Assembly: GCA_035362935.1 (NCBI GenBank)
Contig: DAOSEC010000004.1
Coordinates: 1 to 64,000, forward strand
DNA: 64,000 nucleotides
Direction: 5' to 3'
Source of the DNA: DAOSEC01 sp035362935
GTDB taxonomy: Bacteria > Bacillota_I > Bacilli_A > ML615J-28 > CAG-313
Shown in pieces: positions 9,639 to 17,135 of this stretch (position 1 is its first letter; each line of letters starts with the position of its first letter). Both the position numbers and the translations under genes were made by a program. Under the pieces are notes generated by a model. The model had not been told where the DNA came from, did not search any database, and saw only the letters and a list, made by a program, of their open reading frames with translations.

Positions 9639-10478
9639 ATGAGAAATATTGATACAGCAATTATTACAAGCAAGGTAAAGGAATTAGCACTTGATGCTAA
9701 CTTTCATATAGATAAGTCATTTCTTAAAAAACTAAAAGAGGCGGCAGAAACAGAACAATCACCAATTGGGAAAAATGTTTTAGAACAAATCATCGAAAAT
9801 GATGAGATTGCTTCAAAATCCAATGATCCTATGTGTCAAGACACCGGTATGGTTGTAGTGTTTGTTGAACTTGGATATGATGTTCATTTAAGTGGAGATT
9901 TGTATGATGCGATTAATGAAGGTGTTCGACAGGCCTATACAGAAGGATATCTGAGAAAATCGGTTACAAAACACCCCATTACTAGAGGTAATTCCAATGA
10001 CAATACCCCAGCGGTCATTCATGTTACCCTAGTACCAGGGAATCAAATTAAGATTACACTTGCACCAAAAGGTGGCGGAAGTGAAAATATGAGTTTGGTT
10101 AAAATGCTTGTACCATCAGATGGCGTACCTGGCATAAAAAAACTTGTGTTAGATTCGATATTTCATGCTGGTGGAAAACCATGTCCTCCACTAGTCGTAG
10201 GTATTGGTATAGGTGGTAACTTAGAAAAAAGTGCATTAATTGCCAAAGAGGCAATCATGCGGGATATCAATGATGTAAACCCTGATCCTATTTTAGCTAT
10301 ACTGGAAAGAGAATTATTGGATGAAATCAATCAACTTGGTGTTGGTCCAATGGGCTTTGGCGGGACAACAACAGCTTTGGCTGTTAAGATTGCAGCTTTT
10401 CCATGCCATATTGCATCATTGCCAGTAGCAATCAACATACAGTGCCATGCCTCACGACATAAAGAAACAATAATTTAG
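9639..10478 (+). CDS. Class I fumarate hydratase-type alpha subunit, probable mesaconase alpha
   Basis: About 279 residues, the N-terminal (FumA/TtdA alpha-type) subunit of an iron-sulfur hydro-lyase. Cysteines for the [4Fe-4S] cluster fit SNDPMCQDTGM, GGKPCPP and IQCHASRH; the Gly-rich GPMGFGGTTTAL is typical. In this context it should hydrate mesaconate to (S)-citramalate, linking methylaspartate ammonia-lyase and citramalate lyase; fumarase or tartrate dehydratase activity cannot be excluded. GTG at 9630 is an alternative start adding three residues, but GGTGA just ahead of ATG 9639 acts as the ribosome site. The beta subunit follows after 10 bp. Confidence 0.9.
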   Translation: MRNIDTAIITSKVKELALDANFHIDKSFLKKLKEAAETEQSPIGKNVLEQIIENDEIASKSNDPMCQDTGMVVVFVELGYDVHLSGDLYDAINEGVRQAYTEGYLRKSVTKHPITRGNSNDNTPAVIHVTLVPGNQIKITLAPKGGGSENMSLVKMLVPSDGVPGIKKLVLDSIFHAGGKPCPPLVVGIGIGGNLEKSALIAKEAIMRDINDVNPDPILAILERELLDEINQLGVGPMGFGGTTTALAVKIAAFPCHIASLPVAINIQCHASRHKETII

Positions 10479-10488
10479 GTGATTGACG

Positions 10489-11043
10489 ATGAAAAAAATA
10501 ACTACTCCTGTTACACAAGAAATAATCGAAACATTACGAGCTGGAGATATTGTTTACTTCAGTGGAATTATATATACTGGTCGTGATGCTGCTCACAAGA
10601 AAATGGTAGAATCGATTTCTAAACAAGAACCTCTTCCATTTGATTTGAACAATCAAGTTATCTATTACGTTGGGCCAACACCATCCAAACCAGATAGACC
10701 AATTGGATCGTGTGGACCTACATCAAGTTACCGTATGGATGCATATTCAAGTATCCTAATGAAACATGGATTAAAGACAATGATCGGTAAGGGAGACAGA
10801 AGCAGCGAGTTTATTCACTCCATGATAAAGGAAAAAGGGGTCTATTTACAAGCAGTCGGCGGAGCCGGTGCCCTATTATCCCGTAGAGTACTCTCCTCAG
10901 AACTAGTAGCTTATCCTGAACTTGGTCCGGAAGCTATCTATAAACTCAATGTTGTTGATTTTCCTGCAATTGTTACTTATGACATCTATGGTGGCAATCT
11001 AATAGAAGACGAAGTTAAAAAATACAAAACAATTGAATTATAA
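10489..11043 (+). CDS. Class I fumarate hydratase-type beta subunit, probable mesaconase beta
   Basis: About 184 residues, the beta-type domain of two-subunit class I fumarases. Family motifs are GDIVYFSGIIYTGRDAAHKK, YYVGPTPSKPDRPIGSCGPTSS, MIGKGDRS and LQAVGGAGALL. ATG 10489 is chosen over TTG 10483 because AGGTGA (10477-10482) lies 6 bp before it and would overlap the earlier codon. It forms the mesaconase with the preceding alpha subunit and ends at a strong bidirectional terminator. Confidence 0.91.
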   Translation: MKKITTPVTQEIIETLRAGDIVYFSGIIYTGRDAAHKKMVESISKQEPLPFDLNNQVIYYVGPTPSKPDRPIGSCGPTSSYRMDAYSSILMKHGLKTMIGKGDRSSEFIHSMIKEKGVYLQAVGGAGALLSRRVLSSELVAYPELGPEAIYKLNVVDFPAIVTYDIYGGNLIEDEVKKYKTIEL

Positions 11044-11086
11044 AAAAAGTATGCTTATCAACAATATCGATAAGCATACTTTTTTT
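11042..11086. terminator. Bidirectional terminator between mesaconase and alkA-like gene
   Basis: A perfect 18-bp inverted repeat (11042-11059 and 11069-11086) with a 9-base loop carries an A run on one side and a T run on the other. It can stop the plus-strand mesaconase transcript and the minus-strand SDR-alkA transcript. Confidence 0.9.
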
Positions 11087-11690
11087 AATCAATGAATCTC
11101 CATAAATACAATGAAGCAATGGTTCTGTGAGGGGTCCATTGTTGACTAATGACTTCAATCTCATCCTTCGTGAGATTCTCATTACGATATAGCTTCTTAA
11201 CCCCATTGCGTAACCCCAAATCCAAACTTGAGAACACATCCATTTTACCCATCGCAAAAATCAGAAACATTTGAGCAGTCCAAACTCCGATGCCCTTTAC
11301 CTGAACTAACATATCAATGATTTCTTGATCACTTTTTTCATCTATGCGTTCAAAAGTAACTAGTCTACTATCAATACATAGTGCCAGTGATTTTAAATAT
11401 TTTATTTTAGGAAATGATAACCCAAGATTTCTTAAATTTTGTTCGTCCTCATCAAGAATTTTTTTTGTAGTGATATCTTGTTCAAAAAAATCATATACAC
11501 GTCGCTCAATCACTTGAGCAACTTTACCTGATAATTGTTGCGCAATGATTGCTGAGATGAGGGCGTGAACATAGTTTTTATCAAGATGAAGCGTGATTGG
11601 CCCAACATTTTGGACGATTTGTTCAAATCGACTATCTTTCTCTATTAATTGTTTGACCTCAATTGAATTTGGTAATATTTCTAACCTCAT
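11085..11690 (-). CDS. alkA: DNA-3-methyladenine glycosylase II family protein (AlkA-like)
   Basis: 201 residues of the HhH-GPD base-excision family. It should flip out and remove alkylated purines. The helix-hairpin-helix is VKGIGVWTAQMFLIFAMG and the catalytic Asp is in FSSLDLGLRNG. The N-terminal IIAQQLSGKVAQVIERR segment is typical. It lacks the C-terminal Fe-S cysteines of Nth/MutY, so it is the AlkA rather than the endonuclease III branch. It lacks the N-terminal AlkA domain of the long E. coli form, as do many short bacterial homologues. It follows the SDR gene by 9 bp. Confidence 0.87.
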   Translation of the reverse strand: MRLEILPNSIEVKQLIEKDSRFEQIVQNVGPITLHLDKNYVHALISAIIAQQLSGKVAQVIERRVYDFFEQDITTKKILDEDEQNLRNLGLSFPKIKYLKSLALCIDSRLVTFERIDEKSDQEIIDMLVQVKGIGVWTAQMFLIFAMGKMDVFSSLDLGLRNGVKKLYRNENLTKDEIEVISQQWTPHRTIASLYLWRFID

Positions 11691-11699
11691 AATATCTAC

Positions 11700-12443
11700 C
11701 TACACATATATCATTTTCTTAGTCATGCCGCCGTCAATAATTATATTTTGACCTGTAATGAAGTTGTTATCTTCATCTGTTAAATATAGGCAGGCCTTTA
11801 CAATATCGTTTGAATTTCCAACCCGTTTTGAAAAATGTTGATTATGGTCTTCTTGTGAGAGTTCTTCTTTGCTTCCAGTATGAATCCATCCAGGGCTGAT
11901 TGCATTTACCGTTAAATTACGATTTGAAAGAGTCGCTGCTAATGCATGAGTAAGGGAGATAATCCCACCTTTTGATGCTGCATATGCTTCAGAATTTGCT
12001 TCTGACATTAAGTACCTTGTCGATGATATGTTTATGATTCGGCCGTACTCATCTCCTCTATTGTACTTTGCAAACTCTCTTGACGTAATAAAACAAGATC
12101 TAAGATTGGTTTGGTACACTTCATCAAATTCATTTACTGTTAACTGAATGAGTGGTTTAAACGTTCCAACTCCAGCATTATTTATTAGTATATCTATTTT
12201 TCCATATTGTTTATGAATGGTTTCAAACAAAGCAATAATTTTGTCTTCTAAGCGAACATCGACATGTTCAAGTATGATTTGAAGGTTTTCACCAATCCAC
12301 AACTGCTCAAGCTTTCTTATTTCTTCTTGATCCTTATCAACTATTATTACAATACAGCCAAGTTTCGCATATGCATATGCAATATCTTTCCCTATTCCCT
12401 TAGCTGCGCCTGTTATAAGAACTATTTTATTTTTATAATTCAC
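11700..12443 (-). CDS. SDR-family NAD(P)-dependent oxidoreductase
   Basis: About 247 residues with all classical short-chain dehydrogenase motifs: ITGAAKGIGKDIA (cofactor loop), NNAGVGTF, ISSTRYL, YAASKGGIISL (catalytic Tyr and Lys) and the C-terminal GQNIIIDGG. Asp in VDKDQEE after the second strand suggests NAD(H) preference. The substrate is unknown; FabG-like and sugar dehydrogenase relatives look alike. Earlier TTG (12455) and GTG (12452) codons are possible, but GTG 12443 has GGTGAG about 5 bp upstream. It heads a two-gene operon with the alkA-like gene. Confidence 0.85.
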   Translation of the reverse strand: MNYKNKIVLITGAAKGIGKDIAYAYAKLGCIVIIVDKDQEEIRKLEQLWIGENLQIILEHVDVRLEDKIIALFETIHKQYGKIDILINNAGVGTFKPLIQLTVNEFDEVYQTNLRSCFITSREFAKYNRGDEYGRIINISSTRYLMSEANSEAYAASKGGIISLTHALAATLSNRNLTVNAISPGWIHTGSKEELSQEDHNQHFSKRVGNSNDIVKACLYLTDEDNNFITGQNIIIDGGMTKKMIYV

Positions 12444-12533
12444 ATATCTCACCAACCAATCCTACTATCATTTTATCACTATAGAATGGGTAATTACAAT
12501 GTATTTGTCAGTATAATCAATAGTTCTAATCAT

Positions 12534-12562
12534 TTGACAATATTATCATAATGCATTATGAT
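12534..12562 (+). promoter_or_regulatory. Promoter of the disulfide-reductase fusion gene
   Basis: A consensus TTGACA (12534-12539) and TATGAT (12557-12562) are separated by exactly 17 bp. The spacer and -10 are covered by the palindrome described next, so repression by a bound protein is likely. Confidence 0.78.
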
Positions 12563-12567
12563 AATAT
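12540..12567. promoter_or_regulatory. 28-bp perfect palindrome, probable operator
   Basis: The 14-base arm ATATTATCATAATG (12540-12553) is followed directly by its exact reverse complement (12554-12567). It covers the whole promoter spacer and the -10 of the persulfide/disulfide reductase gene, ending about 10 bp before its ribosome site AGGAGGT (12578-12584). This is what a repressor site looks like. The regulator is not encoded nearby, and I cannot assign a family. Confidence 0.72.
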
Positions 12568-12588
12568 CTTGTAACATAGGAGGTCTTT

Positions 12589-15057
12589 ATGAACAAAAAA
12601 GTAATCATCATTGGTGGAGTTGCAGGCGGGGCCACTGCAGCTGCACGACTAAGAAGAATGGATGAATTTGCGGAAATTATCATGTTCGAACGTGGTGAAT
12701 ATATTTCCTTTGCTAACTGTGGTTTACCTTACTACATTGGTGGAATCATTGAAAATAGAAATTCACTAATCGTACAATCCGCAGAGGAGTTATCCATAAA
12801 ATTTAATCTAGATATTCGAATCAAAAGCGAAGTTACTTCGATTGATTCTACAAATAAAATCATTACTGTATATAACCTCGATTCAAAGGAAACTTATACA
12901 GAATCATATGATTATATCATTATTTCAACGGGATCTACCCCAATTACCCCACCCATTCCTGGAATTCATGAAACGACTAATTTGTTCACTTTGCGAACAA
13001 TTCCCGATACCGATGCTATCAAATCTTATCTAGATAGCAAAACTCCAAACCATGTCACTGTTGTTGGTGGAGGTTTCATTGGCATTGAAATGGCAGAAAA
13101 CATGAAACATTTAGGAGTTAATGTGACTATGGTAGAAATGGCCGATCAAGTAATGACACCACTTGATTTTGAAATGGCGGCTATTGTTCATTCGCATATA
13201 ATTGATAGTGGTGTAGAACTACTGTTAAAAGACGGTGTTGCTTCTATTGAAGAACACGGAAGAAAATTGGTACTAAACAGCGGTAAAACAATTAATACCG
13301 ATATGATTATATTAGCGATCGGTGTTAGACCCGAAAACCAGCTAGCAAAGTCGGCAAATCTTGACTTAGGTACAAGAGGTGGAATTCATGTTAATTGCTC
13401 AATGCAAACATCTAACCCGTTTATATACGCAATTGGAGATGCGATTGAAGTAACCGATTTTGTGAACAAAAAACAGACTATGATTCCTCTTGCAGGACCA
13501 GCTAACAAACAAGCACGTATTGCTGCTGATAACATAGCAGGTAAAACAGTAAGTTACGTTGGTACAATGGGTACAGCTGTTGTTAAAGTGTTTGATTTAA
13601 CAGTTGGTTCAACCGGTAATAATGAAAAATATCTTATCGCAAATAAACTGAACTATAAAGCAATTCACATCCATCCAAACTCTCACGCTAGTTACTACCC
13701 TGGTGCATCATCTATCGCTATGAAGGTGTTGTTTGATCCTAACACTGAGAAAATATATGGTGCACAAGCTATAGGATTGGAAGGTGTTGACAAACGTATT
13801 GACGTTTTAGCAACTGCCATCGCTGGAAATCTCAAGATAACTGATTTACAAAACCTTGAGTTATCCTATGCTCCACCTTTTTCATCTGCAAAAGATCCTG
13901 TAAATATGTTAGGATTTGCTGCGGAAAACATAATCAATGGACTAGTAGAAACGATTCAATGGAATGAAATCGACCAAATCTCCAAAGAAGGTGGATATAT
14001 AGTTGACGTTAGAGATAAAGAAGAGTTTGAAATTAACCATATCGCAAATGCTATTAACATTCCTCTTACCGAAGTACGAAATCGAATGAGTGAATTACCA
14101 AAAGATAAGACGATTCATCTTTATTGTCAAGCAGGTATAAGAGGATATGTAACATCACGTATCTTAACTCAACATGGATTCCACGTAAAAAATTTAGATG
14201 GTGGGTTCAAAACTTATCAATGTGTATATGAACCAAATAAAACGGCTGGATGCATTACTGAAATGAGTGAATCAGGCAAACAAATATCAAGTTCTATTCG
14301 AAAGGATATATCAAATATGAAGATCAATTTAACAGTGGATGCATGCGGATTACAATGCCCAGGACCACTTGTACAAGTATATAAATCACTTCAATCCATG
14401 AATGATGGTGATGTGTTAGAAATTACAGCAACAGATCCAGGGTTCATGAAGGATGTTAAAAAGTGGTGTGAGACAACGAATAATACATTACTAGGTTTAT
14501 CCAAGGAAGATAAAATTGTAAAAGCAACGATTCAAAAGGGAAATCAAAACAGTATAACTTCCAAAGATTTTACCGTAAAAGAAACCAAAGACTCTGCAAC
14601 TATTGTTGTATTTAGTCAAGACCTAGACAAAGCAATAGCCGCCTTTATTATTGCTACCGGAGCAGCAACAATGGGTAAAAAAGTTACACTATTCTTCACA
14701 TTCTGGGGTTTAAATATCTTAAGAAAGTCTAAAAAAACAAGAGTTAAAAAGTCCTTTATTGAAAAAATGTTTGGCTTTATGATGCCAAGGGGAGTTAATA
14801 AACTACCCATTTCAAACATGAATATGGCAGGGGCGGGACCAGCTATGATCAAGTACATCATGAAGAAGAAAAATGTTGAAACATTACAGTCATTCATGAT
14901 GAATGCAACATCAATGGGAGTAACTATAGTTGCATGTGCTATGTCAATGGATATTATGGGAATTAAAAAAGAGGAATTAATCGATCAAATCGAAATAGCT
15001 GGTGTAGGTACCTATTTAGGTGAAACTGCATCTTCTAATCTAAATTTATTCATTTAA
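12589..15057 (+). CDS. CoA-disulfide reductase / rhodanese / TusA / DsrE-like fusion protein
   Basis: 822 residues with four modules. Residues ~1-450 form a FAD/NAD(P)H pyridine nucleotide-disulfide reductase of the CoADR/NADH oxidase type (GGVAGGATAAARLRR, active Cys44 in FANCGLPYY, CoA-type C-terminal domain). Residues ~455-550 form a rhodanese domain with Cys513 in LYCQAGIRGY. Residues ~578-650 form a TusA-like domain with Cys590 in LQCPGP. Residues ~660-822 form a DsrE/F-like domain (VFSQDLDKAIAAFIIATGAA). It probably moves persulfide sulfur between cysteines and reduces CoA- or protein-bound persulfides. It is monocistronic, with an operator-like promoter and its own terminator. Confidence 0.9.
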   Translation: MNKKVIIIGGVAGGATAAARLRRMDEFAEIIMFERGEYISFANCGLPYYIGGIIENRNSLIVQSAEELSIKFNLDIRIKSEVTSIDSTNKIITVYNLDSKETYTESYDYIIISTGSTPITPPIPGIHETTNLFTLRTIPDTDAIKSYLDSKTPNHVTVVGGGFIGIEMAENMKHLGVNVTMVEMADQVMTPLDFEMAAIVHSHIIDSGVELLLKDGVASIEEHGRKLVLNSGKTINTDMIILAIGVRPENQLAKSANLDLGTRGGIHVNCSMQTSNPFIYAIGDAIEVTDFVNKKQTMIPLAGPANKQARIAADNIAGKTVSYVGTMGTAVVKVFDLTVGSTGNNEKYLIANKLNYKAIHIHPNSHASYYPGASSIAMKVLFDPNTEKIYGAQAIGLEGVDKRIDVLATAIAGNLKITDLQNLELSYAPPFSSAKDPVNMLGFAAENIINGLVETIQWNEIDQISKEGGYIVDVRDKEEFEINHIANAINIPLTEVRNRMSELPKDKTIHLYCQAGIRGYVTSRILTQHGFHVKNLDGGFKTYQCVYEPNKTAGCITEMSESGKQISSSIRKDISNMKINLTVDACGLQCPGPLVQVYKSLQSMNDGDVLEITATDPGFMKDVKKWCETTNNTLLGLSKEDKIVKATIQKGNQNSITSKDFTVKETKDSATIVVFSQDLDKAIAAFIIATGAATMGKKVTLFFTFWGLNILRKSKKTRVKKSFIEKMFGFMMPRGVNKLPISNMNMAGAGPAMIKYIMKKKNVETLQSFMMNATSMGVTIVACAMSMDIMGIKKEELIDQIEIAGVGTYLGETASSNLNLFI

Positions 15058-15063
15058 ACTTTT

Positions 15064-15094
15064 AAAGTAATTTGTGAAAGCAAATTACTTTTTT
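15064..15094 (+). terminator. Terminator of the reductase fusion gene
   Basis: AAAGTAATTTG (15064-15074) pairs with CAAATTACTTT (15081-15091) around a TGAAAG loop and is followed by T residues. A GTG at 15074 lies inside this hairpin and is therefore not a credible start for the next gene. Confidence 0.85.
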
Positions 15095-15111
15095 ATTTCT
15101 GCTACACTTTA

Positions 15112-15120
15112 TGATATAAT
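15112..15120 (+). promoter_or_regulatory. Extended -10 promoter of the exo/endonuclease-phosphatase gene
   Basis: TGATATAAT gives a TGn-extended -10 about 23 bp before the start codon; the -35 region (T-rich) is weak. Confidence 0.6.
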
Positions 15121-15142
15121 GATTGTATCTGGAGGAATACCT

Positions 15143-16225
15143 ATGAAACCATTTCTAAAAAAATCTTTAACAATACTAATCATCCTTATTTTAATACCGA
15201 TTACGTTGGGTATTGCATTTATAACCACACTTGCAGTCACAGAATACCGACCAGATGAAGTAGAGAACATTCAAATCCATACAAACCAGTCAACTAAAAT
15301 TAATTTGAGTACACCCATTAAAATAATGACATTTAACATTGGTTATGCTTCGTTGAGTAAAACAGAAGATTTTGTTATGGATGGTGGTCAAAAATCGCGT
15401 CCAGATTCAAAATCACTTGTTGTTAGCAACCTTGATGGAATCCTGTCGATTGTCGCTGCATATGGAGCTGATATTCATATGTTTCAAGAAATAGACATTG
15501 CATCTGATCGATCGTTCCAAATCAACCAGTTATCTATCATTCAACAACAACTACCAAATCAAAGCACTAGTTATGCTCCGAATTTTAGAGTCTTATTTGT
15601 ACCGTTTCCGTTTTCAATTGGAAATATGATTGGTAAGGTAGAGTCTGGGATTGTAACAACATCTTCATTTGATGTTGCAGAATCCTCTCGCATTCAATTA
15701 CCTGGTGAGTTTGCTTGGCCAGTTCGATTAGCTAATCTAAAGCGCTCTTTGATTGTAAGTAGACTTCCAATACAAGGGACTACCAGAGAGTTAGTACTAA
15801 TCAACGGACATTTGTCAGCCTATGATGATGGTTCAATGCGTGAACAAGAAATGTCCAAACTAAAAGAAATCATGACCACAGAACAACAACTTGGCAATTA
15901 TGTCATCGTTGGTGGAGATTTCAATCAAACATTCCCTAATGCTGAAGGTATTTTTCCAATTACAGACACATCAAATTATGTAGCACCTGTGATTCCGGCC
16001 ACGTTTTTACCACTAGGTTTCACATATGCCATAGATTTAACAATGCCAACCTGTCGTCTATTAAACCAACCATATAATCCACTTGATCCTAGCACACAAT
16101 ATTATCTAATTGATGGTTTTATAGTCTCAAATAATGTAGAGATCATTGAAGTGTCAACAGTTAATCACCAATTTGAGTTTAGTGATCATAATCCTGTAAC
16201 AATGTCATTTCGATTATTACCTTAA
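15143..16225 (+). CDS. Endonuclease/exonuclease/phosphatase family protein, membrane-anchored
   Basis: About 360 residues. A strongly hydrophobic segment at residues ~10-33 (LTILIILILIPITLG and beyond) is a signal anchor, so the domain faces outside. Catalytic motifs of the DNase I-like fold are IKIMTFNIGYA, DIHMFQEID, NGHLSAYDDGS, VGGDFNQTF and a final FSDHNPVTM. The family includes nucleases and lipid or sugar phosphatases; the substrate is unknown. ATG 15143 is preceded by GGAGGA (15131-15136). The gene stands alone between two terminators. Confidence 0.86.
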   Translation: MKPFLKKSLTILIILILIPITLGIAFITTLAVTEYRPDEVENIQIHTNQSTKINLSTPIKIMTFNIGYASLSKTEDFVMDGGQKSRPDSKSLVVSNLDGILSIVAAYGADIHMFQEIDIASDRSFQINQLSIIQQQLPNQSTSYAPNFRVLFVPFPFSIGNMIGKVESGIVTTSSFDVAESSRIQLPGEFAWPVRLANLKRSLIVSRLPIQGTTRELVLINGHLSAYDDGSMREQEMSKLKEIMTTEQQLGNYVIVGGDFNQTFPNAEGIFPITDTSNYVAPVIPATFLPLGFTYAIDLTMPTCRLLNQPYNPLDPSTQYYLIDGFIVSNNVEIIEVSTVNHQFEFSDHNPVTMSFRLLP

Positions 16226-16230
16226 CATAT

Positions 16231-16270
16231 AAAAAGTCTTCATCACATTTTGTTGTAATGAAGACTTTTT
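16231..16270. terminator. Bidirectional terminator, EEP gene and pckG-spoU operon
   Basis: AAAAAGTCTTCAT (16231-16243) is the reverse complement of 16258-16270. Both flanks supply a U run, so it serves the plus-strand gene and can also serve the minus-strand methyltransferase transcript ending at 16340. Confidence 0.85.
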
Positions 16271-16339
16271 CATTTCAGAACTATTTATATTGTTATCTTG
16301 CTATTCAAATATACGATAGTTTGAGTGCGTGATGTAAGT

Positions 16340-17125
16340 TTATAATTTTCTTTTTGAAAGGGCTTCATAAAGTAGGATTGAGGTTGCAACTCCCACATTA
16401 AGTGAAGTCATTTCTCCATACATCGGAATAAACGTCTTTTCGTGAGGATACTCATACCATTTTTGGTTAATCCCAAAGCGTTCATTACCAACCACAATCG
16501 CAATACTTCCACGAAACACACTTTCTCGATAATTTAAACCTTCCACAGGTTCTCCTAAATATCTTGTAACTTGATGTTTATCCAAAAACTCATTCGCTTC
16601 TTCAAATGAAGTCTCCCAAATCGGTACAATCAAGTTCATTCCTCGGCTGCTTGCTGTAGTTTTTACTGAATTAGAATGAGTAATCCCATCCACAAGGATG
16701 AACAAATCTACATCAACAGCATCTGCCGTCCTTATGATTGTCCCTAAGTTTCCAGGATTTTCGATTCGATCAACCACAAGTACAAAGGCGTTTTCAGGTA
16801 ATGTTACTGGTTTTTGTCCATATTCCTTACGTACTATAATAAATAGTCCAGCAGAATTTTCCTTATCCACAATGCTTTCATACGTCTTTGCTGATATTTC
16901 ATAACTTTCTTTCGCAACATTTGCTAAGTGATGAACTAACTCATCGTGTTCTGCTTTGTAACAAACTTCAGGACAATACAAAAACAACTCAATCTCAAAC
17001 TCATACTTTCTTGCCAGTGATATAATAAACAAATCTTCAACTAAAACGATGTTGCGATTGGTTTGTTGTCTTTTTTGACTACGAATGTGTTTGATAATTG
17101 GATCTGAAATCCCGATTTGTTTCAT
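16340..17125 (-). CDS. SpoU/TrmH-family RNA 2'-O-methyltransferase
   Basis: 261 residues. The C-terminal half carries the three SPOUT motifs: DRIENPGNLGTIIRTADA, IAIVVGNERFGI and IPMYGEMTSLNVGVATSILL, which form the knotted SAM site. The N-terminal ~95 residues resemble the substrate-binding domain of the TsnR/RlmB group. It probably methylates a ribose in rRNA or tRNA; the target nucleotide cannot be read from sequence. It follows pckG by 10 bp with a GGGGG ribosome site. Confidence 0.87.
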   Translation of the reverse strand: MKQIGISDPIIKHIRSQKRQQTNRNIVLVEDLFIISLARKYEFEIELFLYCPEVCYKAEHDELVHHLANVAKESYEISAKTYESIVDKENSAGLFIIVRKEYGQKPVTLPENAFVLVVDRIENPGNLGTIIRTADAVDVDLFILVDGITHSNSVKTTASSRGMNLIVPIWETSFEEANEFLDKHQVTRYLGEPVEGLNYRESVFRGSIAIVVGNERFGINQKWYEYPHEKTFIPMYGEMTSLNVGVATSILLYEALSKRKL

Positions 17126-17135
17126 AACGGACCCC

